Part shown: positions 8,441 to 18,762 of the stretch, piece by piece
Layout of the letters: every line of letters starts with the position of its first letter
Numbering within the stretch: the first letter of the stretch is position 1
Assembly (NCBI GenBank): GCA_902634455.1
Contig: CACPKQ010000003.1
Coordinates: 1-64,000, forward strand
Length of the DNA: 64,000 nucleotides
Direction: 5' to 3'
Source of the DNA: an uncultured Pelagibacteraceae bacterium
GTDB taxonomy: Bacteria; Pseudomonadota; Alphaproteobacteria; Pelagibacterales; Pelagibacteraceae
Position numbers and translations under genes: made by a program
Notes under the pieces: generated by a model
Told to the model about the DNA's origin: nothing
Database searches by the model: none
Seen by the model: the letters and a program-made list of their open reading frames with translations, nothing else

Positions 8441-10826
8441 TTTTAAATTTTTTTTAGGAATTTTTTTTTCTGTTTTTTTGTATAAACCAGGTTTTTGTGA
8501 TGAACTGAAGTTTGAGGCATCCACAATACTACTTTCTGAAAATCAAAATATAGTAACTGCATCTGGGAAGGTTAAAATTTTTCTAAATAATAAAACAGAA
8601 ATAAGTGGGGAAAAATTTATTTATAATAAAATAAAATCTTTTGGTACTATTGAAGACAGTGTGGTAATCAAAGACAACTTAAATGATTTAGAAATCTATT
8701 CAGATAAAATTGAATATTTTAAAGCAGATGAAATAATTAAATCAAATAGTCCCACACAATTAATTTACAAAAATAATTATAAATTAAAATTAAATAATTT
8801 TTATTACAATAGGAAAAGTTCTATAATTAAATCTGATACAAAATCTTTTTTAACAGATAATCTAGGAAATAATTTTAGTGTAGATGATTTTATATTTAAT
8901 GTTAATGAAAATTTATTTAAATCTAATTCGCTAAAATATAAAGATTTTGAAAAAAATAAAATTGCACTTAATAATGCTATAATAAATTTTAATGATAACT
9001 CTATCTTAGGAAAAGATTTAAAATTTGATTTTTACAATTCATTATCGGGTGTTATGAAAAATGAACCTAGACTTGTGTCTAGATCAGTAATTATCGAAAA
9101 TCAAAATACAAAATTGAATAAAGGCGCTTATACAACATGTAAAAAAAATAAAAAATGTCCCGCTTGGCAACTTCAATCTGATGAGATTTTTCATGACAAA
9201 AAGAATAAAAAAATAAAATATAAAAATGCTTGGTTAAAAATATATGATAAACCAATAATATATTTTCCTAAATTTCATCATCCTGATCCAACAGTTAAAA
9301 GACAGTCAGGATTTTTAATTCCTTCCTTTGCGGAATCTAACACTTTAGGACTTGGTGTGACTATACCATATTATAATGTAATTTCTGAAAATAAAGACAT
9401 AACATTTTCTCCAAAACTATTTGCGGATGGAAGGGCAATTATTCAAAATGAATATAGACAACAAAACAAATTTAATGATCATATTATAGATTTTGGAATG
9501 CTAATAACTTCAAAATCAGATGAAAATTCAAAGACACATTTATTTAGCTCATCAAACTTTGATCTAAATTTAGTTGGCCTTGATGAAAGTCAGTTAAAAA
9601 TTAATTTACAACAGGTTTCTAATGATACTTACTTAAAAAATTATAAAATAGAATCTCCAATTATTAAAAACCATTCTACATTAAATTCTTCTATAAATTT
9701 TTATGGTTCAAAAGATGATTTAAAGTTTGAGACTTCTTTGGAAGTCTACGAAGATTTAAATAAAAATGACACTGATAGATATGAATATATTTTCCCAAAC
9801 TTTAATATCACAAAAAACTTAAATTCAGAGTATACTTCAAACGGCGAATTTAATTTTATTTCATCGGGATTTAGAAGATTGTACGATACAAATATAAGTG
9901 AAAATGTATTGATCAATAATATAACTTTTGACGGTCATCCTGTAATTAGCAAAGATGGAATAATTTCGAATTACAATTTTATTGTTAAAAATGTAAATTC
10001 AGAAGCAAGAAATTCAACAAAATATAATGATGATTTAGATAAAAATTTAATGACTCTTTTATCATTGGATAGCAAATTTCCAATGTTTAAAAAACATAAT
10101 AAAGGTGTAGATCATTTAATACCAAAAACATCATTAAAGTTCAGTCCTAATAAATCTAAAAATAACATTAATGAAGACAGACTTATTAATGTAGACAATA
10201 TCTACTCAATAAATAGGCTTAGCGTAGATGATTCTATTGAAGGTGGTATTTCCTTAACATTAGGTGCTGAATACAAAAAATTTAATTCATTTGATAATGA
10301 GTTCTTTAATTTTGAATTAGCAACCTCTCTAAGGCCAGAAGAAAACCTTGATTTACCAACTAATAGCACTTTAGGTAAAAAAACATCTGATTTATTTGGT
10401 AGGGTATTTTACGAGCCAAATAATTTGATTAATTTTAACTATAATTTCACATTAGATAATAATTTAAACACAATAAATTATAATCATCTTAAAAATACAT
10501 TAAATGTAAATAATTTTTTTAATACTTTTGAATTTTTTGAAAGATCTGACAATATTTCAAACGAAAGCTATTTAATAAATACAGCTGGAATTAATTTTGA
10601 CAATAGAAATTCAATTAAATTTCAAACAAGAAGAAATAAGGTTAGTAATTTTACAGAATATTATAATTTAATATATGAATATCAAAATGATTGCCTAACT
10701 GCTTCACTGGAATATAACAAAAACTACTACACAGATAGAGATTTACAGCCAGAAGATAAATTGTTCTTTAAAATATCAATTATTCCATTTGCAAATGCCT
10801 ACAGCTCAAAAATAAGTTCTGAATGA
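8430..10826 (+). CDS. lptD: LPS-assembly outer-membrane protein LptD
   Basis: Outer-membrane beta-barrel that inserts lipopolysaccharide into the outer leaflet. 798 residues: a signal peptide (about 1-23, ending KPGFCD), an N-terminal OstA/LptA-like jellyroll (about 27-210, with repeated SGKVKIFLNN and SDKIEYF-type strands), then the LptD barrel starting after the conserved AWLKIYDKPIIYFPKFHHPDPTVKR-type segment near 265-290. TTCKKNKKCPAWQL near 230 supplies Cys residues of the kind that form LptD disulfides. It overlaps lptG by 11 bases and the SurA-like gene by 4 bases. Confidence 0.92.
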   Translation: MRNSFKFFLGIFFSVFLYKPGFCDELKFEASTILLSENQNIVTASGKVKIFLNNKTEISGEKFIYNKIKSFGTIEDSVVIKDNLNDLEIYSDKIEYFKADEIIKSNSPTQLIYKNNYKLKLNNFYYNRKSSIIKSDTKSFLTDNLGNNFSVDDFIFNVNENLFKSNSLKYKDFEKNKIALNNAIINFNDNSILGKDLKFDFYNSLSGVMKNEPRLVSRSVIIENQNTKLNKGAYTTCKKNKKCPAWQLQSDEIFHDKKNKKIKYKNAWLKIYDKPIIYFPKFHHPDPTVKRQSGFLIPSFAESNTLGLGVTIPYYNVISENKDITFSPKLFADGRAIIQNEYRQQNKFNDHIIDFGMLITSKSDENSKTHLFSSSNFDLNLVGLDESQLKINLQQVSNDTYLKNYKIESPIIKNHSTLNSSINFYGSKDDLKFETSLEVYEDLNKNDTDRYEYIFPNFNITKNLNSEYTSNGEFNFISSGFRRLYDTNISENVLINNITFDGHPVISKDGIISNYNFIVKNVNSEARNSTKYNDDLDKNLMTLLSLDSKFPMFKKHNKGVDHLIPKTSLKFSPNKSKNNINEDRLINVDNIYSINRLSVDDSIEGGISLTLGAEYKKFNSFDNEFFNFELATSLRPEENLDLPTNSTLGKKTSDLFGRVFYEPNNLINFNYNFTLDNNLNTINYNHLKNTLNVNNFFNTFEFFERSDNISNESYLINTAGINFDNRNSIKFQTRRNKVSNFTEYYNLIYEYQNDCLTASLEYNKNYYTDRDLQPEDKLFFKISIIPFANAYSSKISSE

Positions 10827-11758
10827 AAAGAATAATATTTTTAGTTTTAGTAATTTTTTTTAAAAATACGCTATTATTTGCACAAGAAAAAATTTTTATT
10901 TCGGTCTTTGTTAATAATCAAGCTATTACAAATGTTGATATAATAAATGAGGCAAAATACCTTACGGCTTTAAATCCAAAAATAAAAGATTTAGATAAAA
11001 AAAAAATTTTAAAAATAGCTGAAGAATCTATAATCAGAGAAAAAATAAAAGAAGATGAGCTATCAAAATTTATTAATTTGGAAGAAAGCAGTGATTTATT
11101 AAATAATATAATTAATGATTTTTATAAAAGATTGCAATTTAATAATCTTCAAGATTTTGAAAATTATTTAAAAAATTTCGATTTATCGTTGAATGAAGTA
11201 ATTAAAAAAATAAAAATAGAAGCTAAATGGAACGAATTAATTTTTGCTAAATACAATAATCAAGTGGAAATTGATATAGAAAAGTTAAAAAAAAAAATTA
11301 TTGAAAAAAATATTTCTGATGATGAAAATGAAATATATTTTTTAAATGAAATTGTATTTACTGTAGAAAGTAAATCAACCTTTAAAGAAACTTATACAAA
11401 GATCATCGAAAGTATTAATGAAATTGGATTCAAAAATACTGCAAACGTTTACAGTGTTTCCGATAGTGCAAGATTTGGAGGTGAAATTGGATGGGTAGGA
11501 AAAAACAAATTAAATAATAGAATATTAGAAAAATTAAATACTTTAAAAATTGGAGATGTTTCAAAACCTATTCAAGTACCTGGTGGTTATATAATTTTAG
11601 AAATGCAAGATAAAAAAAGGGAGAAGAAAAAAGAGAAAGATTTAGATCAAGAATTAAATGAACTTATTATGATTGAGAAAAATAAAAAATTAAACGAATT
11701 TTCTATAATTCATTTTAACAAAACAAAAGTTAATAGCACTATAGTTTATGAAAATTAA
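10823..11758 (+). CDS. surA: SurA-like periplasmic peptidyl-prolyl isomerase/chaperone
   Basis: Periplasmic chaperone that escorts outer-membrane proteins such as LptD. 311 residues with a signal peptide (about 1-20, FLVLVIFFKNTLLFAQ), an N-terminal chaperone region (about 21-150) and one parvulin domain (about 165-270) containing SDSARFGGEIGWVGKNKL and VPGGYIILEM. E. coli SurA has two parvulin domains and about 430 residues; alphaproteobacterial forms often have one, so the length is not a defect. Placement right after lptD (4 base overlap) is the classic lptD-surA-pdxA-rsmA order. Confidence 0.85.
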   Translation: MKRIIFLVLVIFFKNTLLFAQEKIFISVFVNNQAITNVDIINEAKYLTALNPKIKDLDKKKILKIAEESIIREKIKEDELSKFINLEESSDLLNNIINDFYKRLQFNNLQDFENYLKNFDLSLNEVIKKIKIEAKWNELIFAKYNNQVEIDIEKLKKKIIEKNISDDENEIYFLNEIVFTVESKSTFKETYTKIIESINEIGFKNTANVYSVSDSARFGGEIGWVGKNKLNNRILEKLNTLKIGDVSKPIQVPGGYIILEMQDKKREKKKEKDLDQELNELIMIEKNKKLNEFSIIHFNKTKVNSTIVYEN

Positions 11759-12734
11759 ACCAATTTTATTAGTAACTGGAGAGCCATATAGTGTTATTTT
11801 TGAACTCTTTTTTAAAATATATAAATTGAAAGTTGTAAAAAATAGTAAAAGGCCTTTAATTCTTATAACTTCTAAAAATTTTCTTATAGAGCAAATGAAA
11901 CATTTTAAATATAATTTTAAAATTAATTTAATTGATGAAAAAAAAATAAATACTCAGAAATTAAATAATAAAAAAATAAATATTATTGATATAAATTTTA
12001 AATTTAAAAAAAAATTTGACAAAATTTCTAATAAATCAAATTTATTTATTTTAAATTCATTTAATATAGCTTTAAGAATAATCAAAAAAAAGAAAGCAAT
12101 TGGAATGATAAATGGCCCTATTTCAAAAAAACATTTTTTTAATAAAAAATATTTGGGAGTAACAGAATTTTTAAGTAATAAAACTAATTCTAAAAAAAAA
12201 CCAGTAATGCTAATATACAATTCTTTTCTTGCTGTAAGTCCTGTTACAACTCATATGCCTATCAAAAACGTTAGTAAAAATTTATCAATAAAAATGATTT
12301 CTGACAGTATTCTGCAAATACATAAATTTTATAAAAACAAACTTAAAAAAAACCCCATATTTGCTGTATTAGGTTTAAATCCACACTGCGAAACAGTTAA
12401 TAAGTTTAGCGAAGAAGAAAAAATAATTAAACCTGCAATAAATAAAATGATTAAAAAAAAAATAAAGATAATTGGTCCTCTTTCTGCAGATACTTTCTTT
12501 TCTAAAAAAAATATCAAAAAATTTGACGTAGTAATCGGAATGTACCACGATCAAGTTATTGCTCCAATGAAAACACTTTACAATTTTGATGCAATAAATT
12601 TAACTTTGGGACTCCCATTTATAAGAGTTTCCCCTGATCATGGACCAAACAATGGCATGATCGGCAAAAATATTTCAGATCCAAAATCTCTTCTATCCTC
12701 GATTAATTTTTTTAATAAATTTAATGAAAATTAA
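11748..12734 (+). CDS. pdxA: 4-hydroxythreonine-4-phosphate dehydrogenase
   Basis: Oxidises 4-phosphohydroxy-threonine in the DXP-dependent route to pyridoxal phosphate. 328 residues, normal length. The three metal-binding His segments are visible: VTTHMPIKN (about 167), GLNPHCE (about 208) and GMYHDQVIAP (about 265), plus LTLGLPFIRVSPDHG. The sequence is unusually lysine/asparagine-rich in its first 130 residues, and the usual NPHAGE reads NPHCET, but the ligands are kept. It overlaps both neighbours by 11 bases in the surA-pdxA-rsmA order. Confidence 0.88.
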   Translation: MKIKPILLVTGEPYSVIFELFFKIYKLKVVKNSKRPLILITSKNFLIEQMKHFKYNFKINLIDEKKINTQKLNNKKINIIDINFKFKKKFDKISNKSNLFILNSFNIALRIIKKKKAIGMINGPISKKHFFNKKYLGVTEFLSNKTNSKKKPVMLIYNSFLAVSPVTTHMPIKNVSKNLSIKMISDSILQIHKFYKNKLKKNPIFAVLGLNPHCETVNKFSEEEKIIKPAINKMIKKKIKIIGPLSADTFFSKKNIKKFDVVIGMYHDQVIAPMKTLYNFDAINLTLGLPFIRVSPDHGPNNGMIGKNISDPKSLLSSINFFNKFNEN

Positions 12735-13515
12735 AGCAAAAAAAAGTTTAGGTCAAAATTTTCTTATTGACCAAAATATCATAAATTTAATTACAAATTC
12801 TGCGGATATAAAACAAAACGATGTACTTCTTGAAGTTGGACCAGGAACAGGAAATCTAACTGAAAAAATATTACTAAAAAAACCAAAGAAAATAATTGTT
12901 GTTGAAAAAGATAAAGAATTAGTGAAAAAGTTATATAAAAAGTTTGATAATAAAATATTGATTATTAACGATGATATTTTAAATATCAATGAAGAAAAAT
13001 TATCAAAAAATAAAATAATTATATTTGGAAATTTACCCTACAATATTTCAACTCAAATACTTGTAAAATGGATTAGACTTAAAAATCTAAATTCTGTGTG
13101 TAAAAAATTTATTTTAATGTTTCAAAAAGAGGTGGCAGATAGGATTTTGGCAAATACAGGAGAAAAACAATACGGCAGATTGTCAATTTTATCTTGCTGG
13201 AAAATGAATATAAAAAAAATAAAAGAAATTAGTCCAAATTCATTTTATCCTTCTCCCAAAGTAAGAAGTACTATTCTGCTTTTCGAACCTAAAAAGAGTT
13301 TTTTTGACTTAAAAAATCCAAAAAACCTTGAATACATAACTGGGATTTTTTTTAACCAAAAAAGAAAAATGGTAAAAAAACCACTGAGAAAAATCTTTGG
13401 AAATATCAAAGAAATTTCTGAAAAATTAAAAATAAATATTAACGAAAGACCACAAAAATTATCACCAAATATGTATTTTAAAATTTGTAAAGAGTATGAA
13501 AATTTACTTTTTTAG
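12724..13515 (+). CDS. rsmA: 16S rRNA (adenine1518/1519-N6)-dimethyltransferase
   Basis: Dimethylates two adjacent adenines near the 3' end of 16S rRNA during small-subunit assembly. 263 residues with the N-terminal [14 protein letters not shown] motif [15 protein letters not shown] (about 37-50), acidic motif VVEKDKEL and the catalytic NLPYNIS (about 102). The C-terminal domain contains [18 protein letters not shown]. It overlaps pdxA by 11 bases, and its 3' end overlaps convergent gmk by 12 bases, so any terminator must lie inside the coding sequences. Confidence 0.97.
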   Translation: MKIKAKKSLGQNFLIDQNIINLITNSADIKQNDVLLEVGPGTGNLTEKILLKKPKKIIVVEKDKELVKKLYKKFDNKILIINDDILNINEEKLSKNKIIIFGNLPYNISTQILVKWIRLKNLNSVCKKFILMFQKEVADRILANTGEKQYGRLSILSCWKMNIKKIKEISPNSFYPSPKVRSTILLFEPKKSFFDLKNPKNLEYITGIFFNQKRKMVKKPLRKIFGNIKEISEKLKININERPQKLSPNMYFKICKEYENLLF

Positions 13516-14136
13516 TAATTTTATATGATTTTCAATTAATTTATGATTATAATTTTTTTTAACTTTAGATTTTTTTAATTTAATTAGTTTCATGATTTGC
13601 TTATAGCATATATTTAGTTTGTCATTTATTACAACAAAATCGTAGCTTTTCCATTTCAAGATATCTTTGTCAAACTGTTTCATTCTTTCTTCAACGATCA
13701 ACTTATCTTTTAAATCTCTTTTGTATAATCTTTCAAGCAATATTTTTCTACTCGGTGGTAAAATAAAAAAAGTAATTAATTTATACTTAAGTTTTTTTTG
13801 CTTTATTTGTCTAGTGCCTTGCCAATCAATATCAAAAATTACATTTTTTCCATTTTTAAGATTTGAAAAAACAAATTTTTTTGAAGATCCATAGTAATTT
13901 CTAAAAACTTTAGCATTTTCTAAAAATTCTTTTTTTCTTTTTAAGGTATTGAATTCTTTTTTACTTACAAAGTAGTAATCTTTTCCATTTATCTCGTTAG
14001 TTCTGGGTTTTCTTGTTGTGTGTGAAATTGATATTATGTAATTATTTATTTTTGAAATCTTTTTTACAAGTGTTGTCTTTCCAGCACCAGACGGTGAGGA
14101 TAATATTATTATTACCCCGTCTTTTATTGAAGACAT
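13504..14136 (-). CDS. gmk: Guanylate kinase
   Basis: Phosphorylates GMP to GDP, an essential step in using both salvaged and newly made guanine nucleotides. 210 residues, typical length. The P-loop [14 protein letters not shown] lies at about 13-26, followed by the GMP-binding [20 protein letters not shown] and [12 protein letters not shown]. It is 15 bases downstream of acpP. Relevant to the purine question in this window: it makes salvage of GMP possible even if synthesis is lost. Confidence 0.97.
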   Translation of the reverse strand: MSSIKDGVIIILSSPSGAGKTTLVKKISKINNYIISISHTTRKPRTNEINGKDYYFVSKKEFNTLKRKKEFLENAKVFRNYYGSSKKFVFSNLKNGKNVIFDIDWQGTRQIKQKKLKYKLITFFILPPSRKILLERLYKRDLKDKLIVEERMKQFDKDILKWKSYDFVVINDKLNICYKQIMKLIKLKKSKVKKNYNHKLIENHIKLLKK

Positions 14137-14151
14137 CTTAATATTTAAATA

Positions 14152-14391
14152 TTAGTTTGCTTTGCTTTCTATAAATTTTATTGCGTCACCAACAGTTAAA
14201 ATCTTTTCTGCTTCACTGTCAGAAATTTCTGAACCGAACTCTTCCTCAAAAGCCATTACTAACTCTACGGTATCAAGACTGTCCGCTCCCAAATCATCTA
14301 TAAAACTTGACTCTTCCGTTACTTTTGCCTCATCGATCCCTAGATGATCTGCTACTATTTTTTTAACTTTGTTTGAAATATCATTGGACAT
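14152..14391 (-). CDS. acpP: Acyl carrier protein
   Basis: Small acidic carrier of the growing fatty-acyl chain. 79 residues with the phosphopantetheine attachment serine in [20 protein letters not shown] (about Ser 37). It lies between fabG and gmk on the minus strand, the common fabD-fabG-acpP order. The 48 bases upstream could hold its own promoter or a highly translated leader; I see no clear terminator there. Confidence 0.98.
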   Translation of the reverse strand: MSNDISNKVKKIVADHLGIDEAKVTEESSFIDDLGADSLDTVELVMAFEEEFGSEISDSEAEKILTVGDAIKFIESKAN

Positions 14392-14439
14392 ATTGTTCCT
14401 TTTTGTTTTAATTCGTTAATAATTTATTAAAAGCTTTTG

Positions 14440-15174
14440 TCAAGCCATATACATGCCTCCATTAACATGTATTGTTTCTCCTGTTATATATGAAGCGGAA
14501 TCTGAGGCTAAAAATGCAACTGTATTAGCTACATCTTCACCAGTTCCTAACTTTGACATAGGAATTCGTGAGGTTAATGCGGCTTTTATATTTTCAACAA
14601 TTTTCTCTGTCATATTTGTTTGTATAAATCCTGGAGACACGCAATTTATTGTAATATTTTTTTTTGCATACTCAATTGCCAAAGATTTTGTCATTCCAAT
14701 TATTCCAGCTTTTGAAGCGGCATAATTTGACTGTCCAAGATTTCCTGTGTGTCCTACAACCGAAGTTATGTTAACAATTCTTCCATATTTGTTTTTGAGC
14801 ATTTTTTTAATTGCATATTTACATAAAAAAAATGTTGAGCTTAAATTAATATCAATAACTTTTTTCCACTCTTCGTCTTTCATTCTTAAAGAAAGGTTGT
14901 CTATATTTATTCCGGCATTGTTAATTAAAATATCGATTCCTGTAAGCTGAGATGATGCATTTTCTATAAATTCATCTATTTTTGAATGTTCCGAAATATC
15001 AAATTTTAAAATATTTATTTTAGGAAACTCTTTTTTCAAGTTATTTAACTTATCATTTTTTGTTCCTGTGGCTAAAACTTCTCCTTCTAATGAAATAAAT
15101 TTTTTTACTAGAGCATTTCCTATACCTCCAGTTGATCCTGTAACTAGAATTTTCTTACCTTTAAAATTAATCAT
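14440..15174 (-). CDS. fabG: 3-oxoacyl-[acyl-carrier-protein] reductase
   Basis: NADPH-dependent reductase of the fatty-acid elongation cycle. 244 residues of the short-chain dehydrogenase fold: TGSTGGIGNAL cofactor loop (about 12), NNAGIN (about 88), catalytic Ser in ITSVVGH and YAASKAG (Tyr about 151, Lys about 155), and the C-terminal HVNGGMYMA typical of FabG. It overlaps fabD by 8 bases. Confidence 0.96.
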   Translation of the reverse strand: MINFKGKKILVTGSTGGIGNALVKKFISLEGEVLATGTKNDKLNNLKKEFPKINILKFDISEHSKIDEFIENASSQLTGIDILINNAGINIDNLSLRMKDEEWKKVIDINLSSTFFLCKYAIKKMLKNKYGRIVNITSVVGHTGNLGQSNYAASKAGIIGMTKSLAIEYAKKNITINCVSPGFIQTNMTEKIVENIKAALTSRIPMSKLGTGEDVANTVAFLASDSASYITGETIHVNGGMYMA

Positions 15175-16099
15175 CTAAATTTATATTTTTTAAATCTTCT
15201 AAACCATTTACTGACATTAAATCAACATTTCTATCAATTCTTTTAATTAAGCCAGATAATACTTTTCCTGGTCCAATTTCAATAAATTTTGTAATGCCAT
15301 TATTAAGCATATAAATTATACTTTCTCTCCATCTAACTGGGCTTTCTATCTGTTGAATCAGTAATTTTTTTATCTCGTCTGATTCTCTAGTTTCTTCGCT
15401 AGTAACATTAGAAATTATAAAGTTATTTGGATTACTAAAATTGGTATTCATTATTTCTTTTTTCATTATTTCGGTTGCTGAATTCATTAGTCTACAATGA
15501 AATGGAGCACTTACTGATAGTCTAACATTTTTAATAGATTTTTTTTTCAAATCTCCAATCAAAAGATCTAAGCTTTTATTCTTACCACTTATTACTATTT
15601 GACCATTTGAATTATCATTTGCTATAAAACATTCATACTTTTGTTTGTTTTCATTTAATAAATCACGAATAGTTTGTATTTCGGAACCTAGAACTGCTAA
15701 CATTCCTCCTTCTCCTTTAGGTAATGCAGATTGCATAGATTTACCTCTAATTTTTAAAAGTTTTATAGCTTGATCAAAGTTTAATGCTCCACTAGTTGAC
15801 AATGCAGAATATTCTCCTAATGAATGCCCGGCAAAATATTTTGCCTTACTTAGGTCTATCTTGCTTTCTCTCTTAATCATTTCATATATAGAATAGCTTA
15901 TTAAAAATATTGCTGGCTGCGTATTTTCAGTTTGATCTAATTCATCTTTTGGACCTTCCAAAATTATTCTACTTAAAAAAAAATCTAATATTTCATCAGC
16001 CTTGTGAAATAAATCTTTAATATAGTCATAATTATTGTATAGCTCTTTGCCCATTCCGACTGTCTGTGAGCCCTGGCCTGGAAAAATTACCGAAAACAT
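15167..16099 (-). CDS. fabD: Malonyl-CoA:ACP transacylase
   Basis: Moves malonyl groups from CoA to ACP to supply fatty-acid elongation. 310 residues, usual length. It shows the N-terminal FPGQGSQTVGMG (about 5-16), the catalytic serine in GHSLGEYSAL (about 92), and the downstream SAPFHCRLM with the catalytic His. First gene of the minus-strand fabD-fabG-acpP-gmk group; it diverges from rpsF. Confidence 0.97.
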   Translation of the reverse strand: MFSVIFPGQGSQTVGMGKELYNNYDYIKDLFHKADEILDFFLSRIILEGPKDELDQTENTQPAIFLISYSIYEMIKRESKIDLSKAKYFAGHSLGEYSALSTSGALNFDQAIKLLKIRGKSMQSALPKGEGGMLAVLGSEIQTIRDLLNENKQKYECFIANDNSNGQIVISGKNKSLDLLIGDLKKKSIKNVRLSVSAPFHCRLMNSATEIMKKEIMNTNFSNPNNFIISNVTSEETRESDEIKKLLIQQIESPVRWRESIIYMLNNGITKFIEIGPGKVLSGLIKRIDRNVDLMSVNGLEDLKNINLDD

Positions 16100-16184
16100 A
16101 GAAATTATTATTATAATATACGTTTTTTGTGTTGTATTTAAATTTTTATAATAGTATATCCTCTTTTTTTTAAAACTAATTAAT
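16100..16184. promoter_or_regulatory. Divergent promoter region between fabD and rpsF
   Basis: This 85-base gap separates two essential operons read in opposite directions. A TATAAT at 16147-16152, with TTTTGT 16 bases upstream (16125-16130), is a plausible sigma-70-like promoter for rpsF. AT-rich TATAATATA near 16112 could serve fabD in the other direction. These are pattern matches in very AT-rich DNA and need transcript mapping. Confidence 0.35.
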
Positions 16185-16544
16185 ATGAACTTATACGAAC
16201 ATACAATAATTGCTAGACAAGATATAAGTCAAAGCCAACTAAAAGCTATTGAAGAAAAATACATTAAATTAGTTGAAAAATTTGATGGTAGTATTGTTAA
16301 AACTGAAAAGTGGGGATTAATGAATTTGTCTTATATAATTAAAAAAAATCGTAAAGGAAATTATATTCATTTTAAATTAAAAGGTAGCGGAAAAACTATT
16401 TTAGAATTAGAAAAAAATGAGAAAATAGATAAAAATCTTTTAAGATATTTAACCATAAAAGTAAAAAAATTCGATTTAGAAACAAATTATTTTGAAAAAA
16501 GTGAAGAAAAAATAACTAAAATCAATAATGAAAAAAACATATAA
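16185..16544 (+). CDS. rpsF: 30S ribosomal protein S6
   Basis: Small-subunit protein that binds 16S rRNA together with S18. 119 residues. The start [15 protein letters not shown] and the central [25 protein letters not shown] are typical of S6. First gene of the conserved rpsF-rpsR-rplI-dnaB order; its end overlaps rpsR by 17 bases, so S6 and S18, which act as a pair, are translated from the same stretch. Confidence 0.97.
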   Translation: MNLYEHTIIARQDISQSQLKAIEEKYIKLVEKFDGSIVKTEKWGLMNLSYIIKKNRKGNYIHFKLKGSGKTILELEKNEKIDKNLLRYLTIKVKKFDLETNYFEKSEEKITKINNEKNI

Positions 16545-16794
16545 AAAAAAATCAAATCAAAGCAACTATTCTAAGCTAAGTATTTTTAGTCCTCAAAAAT
16601 ATAAGTTTAAAAAAAAATGCCCATTATCAGTAAAAGGAGCTCCGACTATAGACTATAAAAATATTAAACTTTTAAAAAGATATGTTACTGAGAATGGTAA
16701 AATAATTTCATCTAGAATAACGTCTGTTACTCAAAAAAAACAAAGAGAACTATCTTTGTCAATAAAAAGAGCTAGAAATCTAGCATTAATATAA
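16528..16794 (+). CDS. rpsR: 30S ribosomal protein S18
   Basis: Small basic partner of S6 on the small subunit. 88 residues, with [29 protein letters not shown] and [21 protein letters not shown] covering the rRNA-binding core. It overlaps rpsF by 17 bases, and rplI begins on the very next base after its stop. Confidence 0.97.
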   Translation: MKKTYKKKSNQSNYSKLSIFSPQKYKFKKKCPLSVKGAPTIDYKNIKLLKRYVTENGKIISSRITSVTQKKQRELSLSIKRARNLALI

Positions 16795-17253
16795 ATGAAA
16801 GTAATATTATTAGAAAATTTTAGAAAACTCGGAAATATTGGAGATATAATTGATGTAAAGAAAGGTTTTGCAAAAAACTTTCTTATTTCAAATAAAAAAG
16901 CTCTTTTTGCATCAAAAAAAAATATAAATGAAGTTGAAAAAATTAAAAAAGATCTATCTAAAAAAGATTTAGAAAAAAAGAAAAATGCCATTACTATTCA
17001 TGAAAAAATTAAAAATGAAACGTTTGAGATTAAAAAACTATGTACTGAAAAAAAGGAACTTTATGGATCTGTTAATCCAACAGAAATATCAAAAATATTA
17101 CATCAAAATTTAAAAATTGAACTAAACCCATCAATGATTCAACCTATTAAAGAAATTAAATCTATAGGAACTTTTAAAGTTAAATTAAATTTACACCCTC
17201 AAGTTCAATCAGAGATATCCATTAAAGTAATACCAGAAGAAATTACAAAATAA
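16795..17253 (+). CDS. rplI: 50S ribosomal protein L9
   Basis: Large-subunit protein with two globular domains joined by a long helix. 152 residues: N-terminal domain MKVILLENFRKLGNIGDIIDVKKGFAKNFLI, a lysine-rich connecting helix (about 42-75) and a C-terminal domain with ELYGSVNPTEI. Starts immediately after rpsR, as expected for this operon. Confidence 0.97.
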   Translation: MKVILLENFRKLGNIGDIIDVKKGFAKNFLISNKKALFASKKNINEVEKIKKDLSKKDLEKKKNAITIHEKIKNETFEIKKLCTEKKELYGSVNPTEISKILHQNLKIELNPSMIQPIKEIKSIGTFKVKLNLHPQVQSEISIKVIPEEITK

Positions 17254-17321
17254 TTTATACATTATTTTCCCCAACCTATTTTTTTCCTTGAGCAATAAAT
17301 ATATCTTATTTATTTTGTTTA

Positions 17322-18737
17322 ATGCCCAAAAGATTTAGCTTGATTCAAACGAATGTTAAAGAATTTCCTAATAATATAGAAGCTGAACAATCAGTCATAG
17401 GCTCTATTTTGTTAACCAATGAAATTTTTGATGAAATTAATATTTTATTGAATAGCAAATATTTTTATGACCCTATGCATCAAAAAATTTTTGAAGCTAT
17501 AGAAAAATTAATTTACAGCGGTATGCTAGCTAACCCAATTACTTTAAAAAATCATTTCGAAAATCAAAAAGATGATTTGAATATTCCGGAGTATTTGGTC
17601 AAAATAACTAAGTTTTCAACATCATCTCGTCAAGCTATTGAATATTCCAAATTAATCTATGATTTGTATGTAAAGCGAGAACTTATCAAAATTTCTGAAA
17701 ACATTATTGACACTGTTAAATTAAATGACTTAGATAATGATGGTCAATCAATAATTGAAAATTTCGAAAAATCACTTTTTAACTTAGCAGAAAAAGGATC
17801 TTTTAGTTCTTCGATTATAAAATTTAATGATGCCGTAGATATGAGTGTTGAAATGGCAAACAATGCATATAAAAATGTAGAAGGATTAGTTGGAGTTCCT
17901 ACAGGGTTAACTGATCTTGATGATAGGTTGGGAGGTTTGCATAAATCAGATTTAATAATAATAGCTGGGAGACCCTCAATGGGTAAAACAGCACTTGCAA
18001 CAAATATAGCATTTAATGCAGCAAAAAAAATTCAAAATGACAAAAAAAAATCTTCAATAGCTTTTTTTTCACTTGAAATGTCTTCAGAACAACTATCAAC
18101 CAGAATATTGGCGGAGCAATCTAGAATTAAATCAAATGATATTAGAAGAGGAAAAATGTCAGAAGAAGAATTTAATAAATATATTGAAATTTCAAAAAAT
18201 ATAAGAGAACTACCTTTATATATTGATGAAACACCAGCAATTAGTATAGCAGCTCTTAGCAATAGGGCTAGAAGAGTTAAAAGACTTTATGGTTTAGACA
18301 TGATTGTAGTAGATTACATACAGTTAATGAGAGCTTCAAATTTTAGAGAAGGGAGAGTTCAAGAAATTTCTGAAATTACACAAGGACTCAAAGCTCTTGC
18401 TAAAGAGCTTTCTGTACCAGTTATTGGTTTGTCTCAACTCTCTAGAGCAGTAGAACAAAGGGATGATAAAAAACCACAGTTAGCAGATTTAAGAGAGTCA
18501 GGATCTATAGAACAAGATGCGGATGTCGTGATGTTTGTTTATAGAGAATCTTACTACCTTCAAAGAAATGAGCCTAAACTTGCAACTGTTGAACATGCTG
18601 AATGGCAGGCAAAAATGAATGAAGTGGCAAGTTTAGCAGAAATACTTATTAGTAAACAAAGACATGGTCCAACAGGAAAGATTATGCTTGAATTTGAAGA
18701 AATGTTTACCAAATTTAAAGATATTCAAAATAACTAA
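17322..18737 (+). CDS. dnaB: Replicative DNA helicase
   Basis: Hexameric 5'-3' helicase that drives the replication fork. 471 residues: N-terminal primase-interacting domain (about 15-115, NIEAEQSVIGSILL), linker, and RecA-like domain with Walker A GRPSMGKTALA (about 214) and VVDYIQLM (about 329), followed by EISEITQGLKALAKEL and GLSQLSRAVEQR. The 68-base gap upstream contains TTGAGC and TATTTT 17 bases apart, ending close to the ATG; if real this would give a nearly leaderless transcript. Position after rplI is conserved. Confidence 0.97.
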   Translation: MPKRFSLIQTNVKEFPNNIEAEQSVIGSILLTNEIFDEINILLNSKYFYDPMHQKIFEAIEKLIYSGMLANPITLKNHFENQKDDLNIPEYLVKITKFSTSSRQAIEYSKLIYDLYVKRELIKISENIIDTVKLNDLDNDGQSIIENFEKSLFNLAEKGSFSSSIIKFNDAVDMSVEMANNAYKNVEGLVGVPTGLTDLDDRLGGLHKSDLIIIAGRPSMGKTALATNIAFNAAKKIQNDKKKSSIAFFSLEMSSEQLSTRILAEQSRIKSNDIRRGKMSEEEFNKYIEISKNIRELPLYIDETPAISIAALSNRARRVKRLYGLDMIVVDYIQLMRASNFREGRVQEISEITQGLKALAKELSVPVIGLSQLSRAVEQRDDKKPQLADLRESGSIEQDADVVMFVYRESYYLQRNEPKLATVEHAEWQAKMNEVASLAEILISKQRHGPTGKIMLEFEEMFTKFKDIQNN

Positions 18738-18762
18738 TTTTAAATATATAAGTTATTATTGA

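Noticed and set aside
14453-14725. 90-codon plus-strand frame over fabG
   Set aside because: Antisense shadow of fabG, which has all catalytic motifs; many similar shadows over aspS, gcvT, moeA and others were dismissed for the same reason.
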